From: Notospermus geniculatus
Taxonomy: Eukaryota > Nemertea > Pilidiophora > Heteronemertea > Lineidae
Length of the DNA: 64,000 nt
Direction of reading: 5' to 3'
Assembly: GCA_002633025.1 (NCBI GenBank)
Contig: NMRB01002550.1
Span: 2,483-66,482 of the forward strand
In this document: positions 11,497 to 22,565 of the stretch, piece by piece
Layout: each line of letters starts with the position of its first letter
How positions within the stretch are numbered: position 1 is the stretch's first letter
Program-made: the position numbers and the translations under genes
The notes under the pieces: generated by a model
What the model was told of the DNA's origin: nothing
The model's input: only the letters and a program-made list of their open reading frames with translations
Database searches by the model: none

Positions 11497-13207
11497 TTGT
11501 ACAATCTCGGTCATAAGTTATTAACCACTGACTGGATATTTGTAAATTACCCCGTGATCCCCCGATATTTTTTCACCAATTTTTGGCACATGGTAGATAG
11601 ATCATTTGTCCATCATTAGGCGTAATGATTTTTCTGATTATCTCAGACTGCTGTTCGCTGGACTTGAAAGCAGATTGCAAAAATCCCAACAAAGTTGTCA
11701 TTTTTAAGTTAAAAAATCAAATATTTTGAAAATTTTTGATGGTGACATCCATCTGTGCAGACACTGGAAGATTTTACAGCTGAAAATTTTCAGGAATTGC
11801 GGAGTTTCCGAAGATCTCAATCTGACCGGCAAACTTCGAACAGCGGTAAAACCGAAGTCAGCCTATTGATTAGAAAAATATTGACGCCTAATGATGGACA
11901 AATGGTCTAACTACCATGCATCAAAAATTGGTGAAACAAGGCGCACGCTGGGCGTGGCGAATAACCAGGTTTTCGAAGTTGCGTCGTGAATAAAATGAGG
12001 TAGAGGCTGAAATGACGATTGTTAGGTGTCTGTGGTTGTGACCTTGAAAAGTAGGTCAAATCCAAAACCCGGGTATAATGTTATGTATCGTCATTAGATA
12101 TACGTATGATAAAAATTTGGTGACGATCCATCAATTTGTTCAGGAGAAATAGCACTTTTTCTGTTTTCACATTTAGCCCCCTATTGGCCAAACCTTGAAT
12201 CGAATGACGCTGAATATCGAAAGGAAACGACGTCTACTTACAAGCAACATGTCCACAAAATGTCACAAGAAAATCTCACGTCGTTGTTAAGTTATCAGTC
12301 GGAAACAAAGTTCGTAAGTTTTGCCGAACTTTGACCTCTGTGACCTTGAAAAGTATGTCCAATCAAAAACCCGGGTATTATGTTATGTATCGTCATTAGA
12401 TATACGAATGATAAAAATTTGGTGACGTTCCGTCCATTCATTCAGGAGAAATAGCACTTTTCCTGTTTTCACATTTAGCCCCCTATTGGCCAAACCTTGA
12501 ATCGAATGATGCTGAATATCGAAAGGAAACAATGTCTACTCACAAGCAACATGTCCACAAAATGTCACAAGAAAATCTGAAGTCGTCCCCATGTTATAAC
12601 ACTAAGATGATTTTCGGGTAACGCTGCCTGGCGGCCATATTGGATGTCCGATCGGCCCGAAACTTCGTATTTCAGAAGGTATCCCTCTAGTACACATTTA
12701 TGCAAGGTATGAAGTGGCTAGGTGAGAAAACGACGACACCTGCCAAGTTCGTAACTTTTGCCGAACTTTGACCTCTGCGACCTTGAAAAGTAGGTCAAAT
12801 GAAAAACCCGGGTATTATGTTATGTATCGTCATTAGATATACCTATGATAAAAATTTGGTGACGATCCGTCCATTTGTTCAGGAGAAATAGCACTTTTTC
12901 TGTTTTCACATTTAGCCCCCTATTGGCCAAACCTTGAATCGAATGACGCTGAATATCGAAAGGAACCAACGTCTACTTACAAGCAACATGTCCCAAAAAT
13001 TTCAAAAGAAAATCTCAAGTCGTTTTTAAGTTATCAGTCGGACAAGAGAAAAGCGAACGCCCGGACGCCCGACCGCCCGACCGCCCGCCACTTTCGGTAA
13101 TTTAATAACCAGGACTTTCTTCGAAAACCTGGTTAAAAATATTGGAGGATCACGGAGTAATCCACAAATATCCGCTGGTTAATAACTTATGACCGAGATT
13201 GTACATG
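11497..13207. mobile_element. Composite inverted-repeat element
   Basis: The outer arms are about 11497-11566 (TGTACAATCTCGGTCATAAG) and 13128-13207 (inverse). A second inverted pair joins about 11567-11620 to 11880-11945, around CATTTGTCCATCATTAGGCG. Between the right halves lies the separate TIR element 11962-13135. This looks like an older foldback element opened by a later insertion. Confidence 0.6.
11962..13135 (+). mobile_element. 1.17-kb TIR element with three internal repeats
   Basis: Starts TAACCAGGTTTTCGAAG and ends with its complement. The right end also forms a terminal hairpin, TAACCAGG...CCTGGTTA (13106-13135). Inside are three ~255-280-bp direct repeats (about 12025-12303, 12309-12581, 12746-13036). 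Each has a TGACCT-rich head, the block TTAGCCCCCTATTGGCCAAA, and ACAAGCAACATGTCC. A short GCCCGACC(GCCCGACC) run lies at 13055-13090. No coding capacity; non-autonomous. Confidence 0.7.
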
Positions 13208-13690
13208 TAGTTTGCAGTTGTTTGTATACGTTGTACTGAATGATAAGATCTACATTTTTACCGACCTTTATTGCAACAGAATCGGTAAATCAGAGTGACC
13301 TACATTGTATGTGTCACTTTCTTGGAAACGGTTTGATCATAAACCGATTACTTGCTCAAGAGTATTTATAAATAACTGAACAAAAATATTGACGTATTAA
13401 AGGCCCTCAAACAGGTAGAAATCTCCCGGGACAATAGCCTGTTCAACCAGTATTTGCAGCAACATTTCCCCAAAGTCGACGTTTTCTGACATCACTTTAC
13501 GAATCTATGTACACTTTAGACAACTTTGTGGGAGTACAACGAGAATTAAGATTATTTGTACTTCCCCCTTCGAATATTGTTTTTAAAGCCACTGATCTGA
13601 GGTGGGCAGTAATGCCTTAGACTCAACCAAAGGGAAAACGGAAAAGTTATCTGCTTTGTACCGCTATTATCATTGCTATTAGAGTTCTAC
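13208..13690. other. No gene seen
   Basis: No gene or convincing repeat. TACATGTA lies at 13202-13209. Confidence 0.4.
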
Positions 13691-13699
13691 AATAGCACC

Positions 13700-13915
13700 G
13701 TGATTGATTGATTGATTCAAATTTGCCTTCATCATCCTTGTCATTTGAGACAGCCATCATTTGAACAGCCTCATCGATTCAGAGATCAATGCCATCAACG
13801 AATCACATCAAAACGTGTTGGGCATGAATTCGATCTTGGGCGCATCTCGTGACCGGGATTCGAACCCGTCGCCTTAAATGACCGGGTCGAATCTTACTGC
13901 CTCGTGTGATTTTGT
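13700..13915 (-). repeat. SINE-like sequence with tRNA-type box B
   Basis: On the minus strand 13855-13870 reads GACGGGTTCGAATCCCGGTC (perfect box B with flanking stem). The 5' tRNA half (about 13872-13915) is degenerate and does not fold into a complete cloverleaf. The tail side has a short GATT run (13705-13720). One N at 13932. Confidence 0.4.
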
Positions 13916-14217
13916 CATCATTAGTAACTTTNTATTAGCTCATTCACTACAAAGGTCGTGAGCCTATTGACACTAGTGACATAACAATTCATGGTATTAG
14001 TTTCCATGGATTGATAAACATTCAAAAGGTCACAATGATTGGAGTCTCCCTTTAACAGGCATTTAGGGAATTCTTTGGTTACTCTCTACGTTTCAACCAG
14101 TGTACCCTGGCCATAGTCCTGTGTACAAGTGGATGGCACATGAGAAGACAAGGTATAATACCACACTGTTATTTTTAGCATTAGACAAACGTCCAAAGGT
14201 TTGCTCGTGGGCCGTTT

Positions 14218-15031
14218 ATATCGGGTGGCCCCAAAAAAAACGTGCCGAACTTCAAATTTCGATTTTTCAACAACTGTCCGTTATAATTCAATGAAATTTG
14301 GCACCATATCATAATATGTTTTGTTTAACGTGTAAAATTTTTGCTTTGATCGCTTTGGTATTAGGGCCGTATCACTCAATTTAAAAATCATAGGGAAAAA
14401 ATGCGATTCCGGAGTCCTATAAGAAACGGGTGGATAAAAATTTCCCGAACTTTAAATTTTCGTTTCTCAAAAACACTTTACTACAACTTAAAGAAATTTT
14501 GTCTAACACCGCCTCGTGATATTGGCTCTAATATGTGAAAGTATTAATCCAATAACTTCAGTGTCTACGCCGTGGCGCTCATTGCTAAAACGCCATATTT
14601 CAATCTAGCGTTTCAAAGTTTCACCATTGTCTCTTAAAATATGATCAATAATTACTATGGTTTTTATATTTGGTGCCACAGTCTTAATACCAAAGATACT
14701 GAGCTGAAACTTTCACATTGTAGACACATTGCCACGGAACAGCATTGAATAAATTTTCTTGGGGTTATAATAAATAGTTTTTGAGAAATAGCAATTTGAA
14801 GTTCGGGATGGGTTTTTCGTATCTTATTGGGTTCCGGAATCACATTTTTTGACCATGCTTTTTATATTGAGTGATAAGGCCCTAATACCAAAGGTATAAA
14901 TGCAAAAATTTCACACCTTAAACAAAACACCTTTAAATGATACAGCACCAAATTTCATTGAATTCTAATGGGCAGTTGTTGAGAAATCAAGATTTGAATT
15001 TCGGTACGTTTTTGGGGGGCCACCCGATATA
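14218..15031. mobile_element. Inner TIR element (ATATCGGGTGGCC ends)
   Basis: About 814 bp with long imperfect inverted arms beginning ATATCGGGTGGCCCC and containing TTCAATGAAATTTGG on both sides. No coding sequence. It is directly flanked by a ~30-base direct repeat (CATTAGACAAA...GGTTTGCT at about 14178-14207 and 15033-15063), far longer than a usual transposon target duplication. Confidence 0.8.
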
Positions 15032-15058
15032 AGCATTAGACAAATGTCACAAAGGTTT

Positions 15059-15117
15059 GCTGGTGGACCCACTAGGTCCACCAGCAGCAGGACCCACTAG
15101 TGGGTCCACCAGCAAAC
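15059..15117. repeat. Compact palindrome cluster
   Basis: TGGTGGACCCACTAGGTCCACCA is followed by GACCCACTAGTGGGTC; both fold on themselves and together can form a larger cruciform (TGGTGGACCC...GGGTCCACCA). Confidence 0.8.
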
Positions 15118-15257
15118 CTTGCTTATAATAACAGTGTGGTATTATACCTTGTCTCCTCATGTGCCATTCACTTGTATACAGAACTACGGCCAGGGTACAC
15201 TGGTTGAAACGTTGTGTTTATAATAAACGTAGATAGAGTAACCAAAGAATTAACTCA

Positions 15258-15657
15258 GGGCCATATTCATAAAGGGTGTTTAGCCTAATCAGCGTACAAC
15301 TTCTGCATTACACAGGTTAAAGGCCTAGAAAACTATTGTTCTGCCTTCCGAACGCTGCCTGATCTCTGGCATTTTACCCACAAGATAATCACACGCGTCT
15401 AACTTTCATGCGTCTCAGTGTGGAGGACAAAAGAAAGTGTTGGAGAAATTCTAGACAAGCCTGCTTGATCGTTTAACTTTTCCTTTGTCCTCTTGGACTT
15501 AAACGCAGGAATGTCGTACGCGTGTGATTATCCTATGGGTAAATGCCTCTGGTGAAGCACCATACAGACATCATACAATAGTTTTCTAGGCCTATAACAT
15601 GTGTAATGCAGAACTTGTACGCTGATTAGGCTGAACACCCTTTATGAATACGGCCCC
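15258..15657. mobile_element. MITE with GGGCCATATTCATAAA ends
   Basis: 400 bp. The inverted arms (about 75 bp) start GGGCCATATTCATAAAGGGT and include TAGCCTAATCAGCGTACAA. A second inverted pair in the interior (about 15385-15545) centres on the ACGCGT motifs. Confidence 0.85.
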
Positions 15658-15659
15658 AA

Positions 15660-15728
15660 GTCTTTAACTTTAAGGGTACGCAAAACCATTGTCAGGCTGA
15701 TAGTGAACAATGGGTTGCCCGCAAATAG
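15660..15728 (-). mobile_element. Fragment of the MITE seen whole at 61649-61788
   Basis: AACTTTAAGGGTACGCAAA, CAGGCTGATAGTGAACAAT and CCCGCAAAT appear here in the same order as on the complement of 61695-61765. Truncated copy without inverted ends. Confidence 0.7.
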
Positions 15729-15789
15729 GTAAGACTCTCCTCCGTAGATTTAAGTCAATAGCCCCAGCGGTTACGAAGCGTGCCCCGCT

Positions 15790-15847
15790 AAAGGACGACG
15801 ACGACGGACGCTGCACCACGAAATGTCACACTGGTGAGCTAAAAACT
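15790..15847 (+). repeat. Solo 3' end of repeat family H
   Basis: GACGGACGCTGCACCACGA followed by GGTGAGCTAAA matches the 3' ends at 58979-59020 and 60419-60460. No 5' end of the family is nearby. Confidence 0.55.
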
Positions 15848-16023
15848 GTGTGTGATACCGACATTAATCCTGTGCAAAACACCCGTACTTTAAAGATAAT
15901 GCATCACAACTTTATTGTTTACATTCAATGTTTCTAAACATGGATGTTTACATTATGTTATTTTGGACTTTTGGGACGTGCCAACCTACCAAATTGAATA
16001 ATTTCGGTGTCAAAAGAATTTCT

Positions 16024-16075
16024 AGAGGGGCATGCCACCACCAAATTACTCATAAGACAAAGAAAGACTGGACAT
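16024..16075 (+). repeat. Short dispersed repeat, pair with 43626-43676
   Basis: Shares GCATGCCACCA, AAATTACTC and AAAGACT blocks with 43626-43676 in the same order and orientation. Confidence 0.6.
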
Positions 16076-16463
16076 AAACAAACAAAACGTACATAAACAA
16101 TGATTTTCGTGGCCCGCGAAAATACCCGTGATACATTATCTTTAACCTTGCGGACAAATGTACCAGGACCACAGTTCCAGGGACTTCAGTTCCTACTACC
16201 TTAGTTCTACTTTACTTCAATCAATCCTGAGAACGTGACGGAAACGAAAAGGTGTGCAAATGTAACGTGAGATCGCGTTGAAGTTTCCACATTTCATTCC
16301 GACCATCTCCCGACTCCTAACAACAGATTGAACGAATCCGTATCGAACATGGAAAAGCTTCGATTATGCTAATAACATCGTCGAACAAAAGAATCTCTGC
16401 AGTCATAAATCTGCTTAAAAGCCTCAGTGCAACCACGATGCATGATGAGGCTTCGAGGCTGTA
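16076..16463. other. No gene seen
   Basis: No recognised feature. Confidence 0.4.
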
Positions 16464-17081
16464 CACTGGTGGACAGAAATATTAGGACACTTTCAAAATT
16501 CTAAATCATTTTCCTCTTTTTCCTTCCTTTTGTCTCTAACCACTGGTTTTCTTATTAATCAGAACATTTTTACCTTGGCAAGTGGGTTATATTCCCCCAT
16601 GAGATTACCCATGCCAAAGGCTATTCACATGGGGTTGCTGATATGTGAATAACAAAGAAAATCATGATGTGCTTCGTCCATTGTTGTCACCTCCAATAGC
16701 TTGCCTTTGAATTTTAGAGGTTTGAATGACACCCATCATAATTATCTTTGTTATTCATATAGCAGCAACCCCTTGTCAATAACCTTTGGCATAGACAATC
16801 TCATGGGATTATATAACCCACTTACCAAGGTAAAAATGTTCTGGGGCCATATTCATGAACCCTTCGCAACTTTGTGTATGCAGATGTATTGTAAGGCAGT
16901 CGGTGAACAATAGGGCATGTGCAGCCAAACAATAGACCTGCATGCACGCAAAGTTGCGAAGGCTTCGTGAATATGGCCCCTGGTCAAAAGAAAAATAATT
17001 AGTTGTTAGAGACAAAAGGAAGGAAAAAGAGGAAAATGACTTAGAATTTTGGAAGTGCCCTAATATTTCTGTCCACCAATG
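16464..17081. mobile_element. Palindromic Tc1/mariner-like MITE family G, copy 1
   Basis: Ends CACTGGTGGACAGAAATATT and complement, TA on both sides (16462-16463, 17082-17083). The arms pair almost throughout. Markers include TTTTCCTCTTTTTCCTTCCT, CTTGGCAAGTGGGTTATAT and GAATAACAAAGA. The terminal sequence is typical of Tc1/mariner inverted repeats. It has no transposase. A second copy at 57401-57883 lacks the insertion present here at 16843-16980. Confidence 0.88.
16843..16980. mobile_element. MITE nested in family G copy 1
   Basis: 138 bp, inverted ends GGGGCCATATTCATGAA and complement, with AACTTTGTGTATGCA paired to TGCACGCAAAGTT. It is missing from the equivalent site of the second family G copy (near 57780), giving a natural empty-site comparison. 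Confidence 0.88.
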
Positions 17082-17083
17082 TA

Positions 17084-17662
17084 CGTGTGGCCTGTGTTAA
17101 TAAGATAATGAACGATGTTTTTAAATGCGGCTTCTTATACAAGAAACCCGGAGGAAAATTTTAACACGAATTTACAATGCATCGACAACATAAGACGCTT
17201 ATCAGATGACGAAGGAGGGTGTTTGGTACAGGGAAAAAATCTACTATAGTGAAGCTGTGGCGGAGTTATGATACGCGAATGACATTTTGTAATGGGTTTT
17301 TATGAAACCACTCCACCAGGTTATATATGTGGAATGGTACCTAATAGTCAATATCGGGGATAATGCATTCTGAGATTGGTAATCTTTAAGTCATACGTGA
17401 GCTGTAACGCTGAATGTGAAAGTGTGTAAGTTTTATTGGTTTGGCTACAACGTGTGCTACGAGGCTTTGGCGGCCGTGAGTAATCATATTCAGGGTCTAT
17501 CGGTAACGACTTAGACGTGATCAGTAGTAGAGAGTTTAAGAGATCGTACGGCTAACGTACCTCCAATGCAAACGTCATATTTTGACACCAGTCCGAATAT
17601 GGCTCGGCCGACACTTGATGGAACGAGTGGTGCGTGTTCAACGCTTGCTTCGGAAAGGTACT
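17084..17662. other. No gene seen
   Basis: No recognised gene or repeat. A GTGAGT at 17477 has no convincing exon before it. Confidence 0.4.
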
Positions 17663-17810
17663 GTCACACTGAGCTAGTTCTCAAAACGTCCTGTCCCGTC
17701 CTAAAAAATTGTAAAACGGGCTAGAACGTGTAATGTTGGCCAAATAATGTCTCGAAGTGCTGGAGCACCCTTCCCGTCCAAGCCCGTTCATGAAGTTCGT
17801 AAAAATAGTG
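17663..17810 (-). mobile_element. Truncated copy of MITE family I
   Basis: Starts TCACACTGAGCTAGTTCTCA and is the inverse of the right part of 35292-35528 (shared CACTTCGAGACATTATTTGG). It ends where the next repeat (17810-17912) begins, so one end is lost. Confidence 0.75.
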
Positions 17811-17912
17811 CCAGTGGCACTGTGCCCGCTTGGCTTGAAGCATGGTGGTGGGAATCATCATCATCCCCCTAGTGGCAAAGTGAAGAATCCGATTTTGCCA
17901 AAAAATCGTCTT
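17810..17912 (+). repeat. Direct repeat pair (with 19379-19470)
   Basis: Both copies contain AAAATAGTGCCAGTGGCACT (one base differs), GCCCGCTTGGCTTGAAGCA and CCCTAGTGGCAAAGT, ending near GATTTTGCC. AGTGCCA-TGGCACT is itself a small palindrome. Confidence 0.75.
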
Positions 17913-17929
17913 TGAGTTGTTACAGCCTA

Positions 17930-18280
17930 GAGGTAGACTTTGACCTCTGTGACATTGAAAAGTAGGTCAAACTAAAAACTCATGTATATCTTACATGTAT
18001 GTATCCTCATTAGATATACCCATGATAAAATTTGACAAAAACTCATCTCTTGGTTAGGGAGAAATAGCACTTTAGTGATTTGGGATTTGGCCGCCTCTAG
18101 TGGCAAAGTCAAGAATCAGATTTCACCAAAATTTTGTCTGTAAGTTGCTATAACCTAGAGGTACATGTGTACAAATTTTCAATACGATAGTCCAAACCAT
18201 TATCAAAATATAGCCCTTTGAAATTTTTCACAAAACGCCCCCTGGAGGCCAAACTAGTTTTCTGGCTCCTAGAAGCAATT
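17930..18280 (+). repeat. Diverged copy of the TGACCTC...AGGTCA repeat
   Basis: TTTGACCTCTGTGACATTGA then AAAGTAGGTCAAACT, CCTCATTAGATATACC and GGGAGAAATAGCACTTT follow the same order as the internal repeats at 12025-13036. The ERR/SF-1-like site is mutated here (TGACATTGA). Confidence 0.65.
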
Positions 18281-18874
18281 TTTTTGGTACCGACAATTAC
18301 TGCCAATGTGCAGTGGCCGGCAACGGCAAGAAGCAAAACACATCACGTTTAGAATAAAACTTGCCAAAGATCAAATGGTTTTTGGAAAGGAAAACTACTT
18401 CTTCAACAGCGCTGACGAGACGAGTTGTCTCGCGTGCAGTGGACCGGCAACACCGCGCCATGAAAATTGCCGGCAATAAAAAAAATGCTTCAACGAACAA
18501 GAAAAACTTGCTGTGTGCGCTGCGGGCAACATGTATATCAACGAGGTCGACCTTTCAGCCATTCTGTGACGTCACATTCAATTACCAATAAAAGTGGATT
18601 ATCTCCTATATCCATGCAGGTAGATGATCGATTTTCGGTTCGTCTATTCATTTCAGTAATGGAGAAAGTAATCTTGTCTTCCTACGGCAAATTAACTCGA
18701 ATGCCTACGCCAGAACGATCAAGCCGTAACGAGACGGCGGTTCGCCGTTCCCGCTGTACACCGACGAAAGAAAGCCGTGGAAGCAACGCTATTGGCGTTA
18801 TTTTGCCTGATATTTTGAAAGTTGTGCTGAAAGATTGATTTCAGCTGTATGAGTCAAGTAGGTCGTTGACGTTT
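18281..18874. other. No gene accepted; one CRE site
   Basis: GTGCAGTGG(A)CCGGCAAC occurs twice (18308 and 18439). CRE TGACGTCA at 18567-18574. A 123-codon plus frame (18467-18838) has a basic, Ser-rich C-terminal half but no domain, acceptor or donor that I can see, so it stays unassigned. Confidence 0.35.
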
Positions 18875-19099
18875 AAAGCCCCAGTCACATATCCACTCCG
18901 GGGCCCGTACGGAGAGTAAAAACAGATATTTTGGCCAATTTCTACGGTGCCCAGTTTGATCCAGCCTACTTTCCGCCTATCTGTTGAGGCGATTTCGGCA
19001 TGATTCGTCTTAGATCCGAGTTTCAGTCTCTAAAATCCGCAGCAAGCCGCTGGGTGGGGAAAATCGTACGGGGCCCGGTGCATTTGTGACCTAGGCTTT
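18875..19099 (-). mobile_element. MITE family A, copy 2 (inverted)
   Basis: Inverse of 1024-1207, with ~30 extra bases near 18918. Ends AAAGCCCCAGTCACA and complement of TGTGACCTAGGCTTT. Confidence 0.7.
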
Positions 19100-19378
19100 A
19101 ACAGTGCAACTTCGGATTAGACCACATACTGAAATGGCAGCAATTTCACATGGAAATGTTTTCAAGAGTGAAGGCGCTATAAACTATTGTCAACACAAGA
19201 AGCATGATGCCTGCTCTGACATGCTGTAGCAAAGCAATGTTTTTTGACAGAAGTTCGGTGACTTCAGAAGCTGTAACCATTTTAAGCCCAGAAACTCCGG
19301 TCGGGAAATGTTTAAGCCAACATTTTGTATACAACCAACTCTACCTCGGTCAGGAATGAGGATGAGGCCCTGAGGATG

Positions 19379-19470
19379 AAAAAATAGTGCCAATGGCACT
19401 GTGCCCGCTTGGCTTGAAGCAGTATGGCTCCCTAGTGGCAAAGTCAAGAATCAGATTTTGCCGAAAATTC
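19379..19470 (+). repeat. Second copy of the 17810-17912 repeat
   Basis: See the entry at 17810. One N at 19474 lies just after the copy. Confidence 0.7.
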
Positions 19471-19779
19471 TTCNGCAAAACTGTTTTAGACACGATAAAC
19501 AACTCCCGCTAATTGAGAGGTCGTCAGTTGTGACGATGCGCCGTAAAGCTTCTCGAAAAATCGTTATCATTATGAGCCAAAGGCAACTTAAATGGTACCC
19601 CCCTAATTATACCAAATGAAGTAGAGGACATTAGCATTAAACGGTCATTGTCAGCCCGCGACGGCTTCCTTGCACGCAACGTAAATCTCGAAATTCATCA
19701 CAGAAGTTTCTTCTATTTAGGAAGCAATAAGGCTTTTTAAAATCCGTACGAATCTGGTAACGCAGTACGAACAACAAGA

Positions 19780-20007
19780 GTGAGGTTTCGCAAATCTGAC
19801 GAAACGCGAAGTACGAAATACGGAACTCAACTTCATTTCGGCGGGCTTAATGTTTTTCTGGTGATGTTTGCAACCACAAATGTCCCTGCTGCCAGTGCGT
19901 CTTTTAGCATATCACGTAACACCGAAAGAGTTATGGTGCATTTAGAATTTTTAAATTTCCACTTCGTATCTACGAAGTGGCAATGAAAGATAATTTCAAA
20001 GTATGAA
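19780..20007 (+). mobile_element. MITE family F, truncated (left half plus centre)
   Basis: Starts GTGAGGTTTCGCAAATCTGA and reaches the central CGTATCTACGAAG palindrome, then breaks into the SINE tail at about 20008. Confidence 0.8.
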
Positions 20008-20265
20008 TTATCAAAACGGTAGAGGTGTCATCGGACTTTACACTTTAACCCTAGTCTATCCTGAAACCTTTCAGTAGAACTCAGATGAGCTGCTCATTCA
20101 GCGCTACAGTCCGAGCATTTCCGACCGGTACCCATTTATACACATGGGTGGAGAAAGGCCAGTGAGGCAAAGAGACTTGTCCAAAGTCTCACGCTCAGTG
20201 GGATTCGAACCGGGAGCCACTCACCGCTAGTCGGAGGCCCGAACCACTACACCACCGTGGCTCCT
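20008..20265 (-). repeat. tRNA-derived SINE family S, copy 1
   Basis: On the minus strand the head reads GGAGCCACGGTGGTGTAGTG, with box A TGGTGTAGTGG and box B GGTTCGAATCC. The body contains GAGACTTTGGACAAGTCTCT, ATAAATGGGTACCGGTCGGAAA and AATGAGCAGCTCATCTGAG. The head's last 24 bases are tandemly duplicated at 20266-20289. Full copies: 38815-39110 and 47559-47847. Confidence 0.88.
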
Positions 20266-20520
20266 CGGCATAAACCACCGTGGCTCCTCGGCATAAAAGC
20301 TAAAGCTAGGCGCCCATGGACGCCAGTATGGTTGTTTGAATCGACAGCAATAGCGAGGTTCAGATCGGAAACGCGAAAAACTAACGTCGAGAAAACGTCT
20401 GTCCTTCTTAACCCGAGGTCCTCCGAGAACCAAGCTTACACTGAACGTCGTCGACCAAATTGAGCTGTTCGGATGAAAATGAAGACGTTTTGTCATTACT
20501 AACCGGTGTTGATCCTGTGG

Positions 20521-21601
20521 CCCGTTCGCCGAGATGAACAATAAACTAACGCCATGATCTTAAGTCGGTGTCACTTACCCACTAATTAATTGTTAGATTA
20601 ATCTGGGCTCCGTTGGAGATTGACTGGGATTTCGCACTTGTCCGCGATATACATCGCGTATCGATCCTGTGGCCACGGCTGCTAAATCGATAGCAAGCCG
20701 CACGCACGTCAGAACTGACTAAAGCGAAAGAAAATAGATGACAACAAAAAGAAGCATGTAAACTGGTCGCCTGTCCTGGTCTCACCGGGAGATACCGCTC
20801 AATCAGGCGTGGCAGGAATGATTGTCCATTGGGGAATATCGCCTGCTGTCGATAGCAAACTTTCGATTCTGTTTGTGAAAGATACATGCGAGGCCTATGT
20901 AGGGAGGTTTAAACCTGTAACTTGATGACTATCGGTATGTGGGTAAACGTATGATTCGGCTGGGAATGTCCTGTCTGTGAATGATGCCTAGAGTTCATTC
21001 CACTTCCCAGTGGCGCGAGGTTTATCAACGATAGCTCCGCAACGGCTGGGTCAAATTTGACGATACATACGTCAATCGACTTGCCTTTCTTGCCGGTATC
21101 TTTCTGCTATCTTCATTTTTCGCGTAAGACCGACATAACGGATCCCTTTCTCAAAACCCATTTCATTTCGCCATGGTGTTCAGTGCAGTTTATACGTGCG
21201 CGATGCACTGCGTCATTTCCAAATGGCCGCCATTTCGGCCGTCAACACAAACTGTGATTTGTGAAGGAACTTTTTTCTGTCACGTTTTGCGAGAAAATGA
21301 CAGTGATGATGTACATGTAGCTAGCAAAAAGCTTTCAAGCCTATGGCACTGAATAATGAAATAATCATTATTTGGTCGCAATCTGCAGAGAACCGCCTCG
21401 CGCAGTTCATCAAAACTTGATTGAATTTGTCAACGATGTAATTCTGCTTCTGGGCTGAAAAGGATGTCTTGTTCTTTTGTTTTTTTCGCGTTATAATGCA
21501 TGCAAATTGGCCTGATGCCAGTTGAGTGTTGTCATGAGACGTGTTGTTGTTGTCGTTGTAAGATAAACTCTTCAACTTTCAAGCAAAAGGGCCTGTGCCC
21601 T
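20521..21601 (+). repeat. 1.08-kb direct duplication, left copy
   Basis: Matches 22566-23645 base for base except for about 17 substitutions and one T-run length change (roughly 98% identity). It ends exactly at the N gap. Internal part (about 21025-21320) is also related to 44063-44394. A minus frame of 101 codons is shortened by a stop relative to the right copy, arguing against coding. Confidence 0.95.
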
Positions 21602-22562
21602 NNNNNNNNNNNNNNNNNNNNNNNNNNNNNNNNNNNNNNNNNNNNNNNNNNNNNNNNNNNNNNNNNNNNNNNNNNNNNNNNNNNNNNNNNNNNNNNNNNN
21701 NNNNNNNNNNNNNNNNNNNNNNNNNNNNNNNNNNNNNNNNNNNNNNNNNNNNNNNNNNNNNNNNNNNNNNNNNNNNNNNNNNNNNNNNNNNNNNNNNNNN
21801 NNNNNNNNNNNNNNNNNNNNNNNNNNNNNNNNNNNNNNNNNNNNNNNNNNNNNNNNNNNNNNNNNNNNNNNNNNNNNNNNNNNNNNNNNNNNNNNNNNNN
21901 NNNNNNNNNNNNNNNNNNNNNNNNNNNNNNNNNNNNNNNNNNNNNNNNNNNNNNNNNNNNNNNNNNNNNNNNNNNNNNNNNNNNNNNNNNNNNNNNNNNN
22001 NNNNNNNNNNNNNNNNNNNNNNNNNNNNNNNNNNNNNNNNNNNNNNNNNNNNNNNNNNNNNNNNNNNNNNNNNNNNNNNNNNNNNNNNNNNNNNNNNNNN
22101 NNNNNNNNNNNNNNNNNNNNNNNNNNNNNNNNNNNNNNNNNNNNNNNNNNNNNNNNNNNNNNNNNNNNNNNNNNNNNNNNNNNNNNNNNNNNNNNNNNNN
22201 NNNNNNNNNNNNNNNNNNNNNNNNNNNNNNNNNNNNNNNNNNNNNNNNNNNNNNNNNNNNNNNNNNNNNNNNNNNNNNNNNNNNNNNNNNNNNNNNNNNN
22301 NNNNNNNNNNNNNNNNNNNNNNNNNNNNNNNNNNNNNNNNNNNNNNNNNNNNNNNNNNNNNNNNNNNNNNNNNNNNNNNNNNNNNNNNNNNNNNNNNNNN
22401 NNNNNNNNNNNNNNNNNNNNNNNNNNNNNNNNNNNNNNNNNNNNNNNNNNNNNNNNNNNNNNNNNNNNNNNNNNNNNNNNNNNNNNNNNNNNNNNNNNNN
22501 NNNNNNNNNNNNNNNNNNNNNNNNNNNNNNNNNNNNNNNNNNNNNNNNNNNNNNNNNNNNNN
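21602..22562. other. Assembly gap, 961 N
   Basis: Run of N between the two copies of the direct duplication. The long open frames through it are artefacts. Confidence 0.99.
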
Positions 22563-22565
22563 TGA

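Larger units (their letters stand above)
14069..15251. mobile_element. Outer TIR element, 1.18 kb, carrying an inserted element
   Basis: The arms start AATTCTTTGGTTACTCTCTA (left) and end with the complement (right). The left arm covers about 14069-14170 and the right arm about 15118-15251. Both include CCAGTGTACCCTGGCC and the TATTATACCTTGTC block. The interior is occupied by the separate TIR element 14218-15031. Confidence 0.8.

Noticed and set aside
12025-13036. Regularly spaced repeats resembling a CRISPR-like array
   Set aside because: Units are ~260 bp, diverged and inside a transposon; no short repeats with spacers.
13855-13915. Possible tRNA gene (minus)
   Set aside because: Good T-arm but acceptor, D and anticodon arms do not form; treated as SINE-like.
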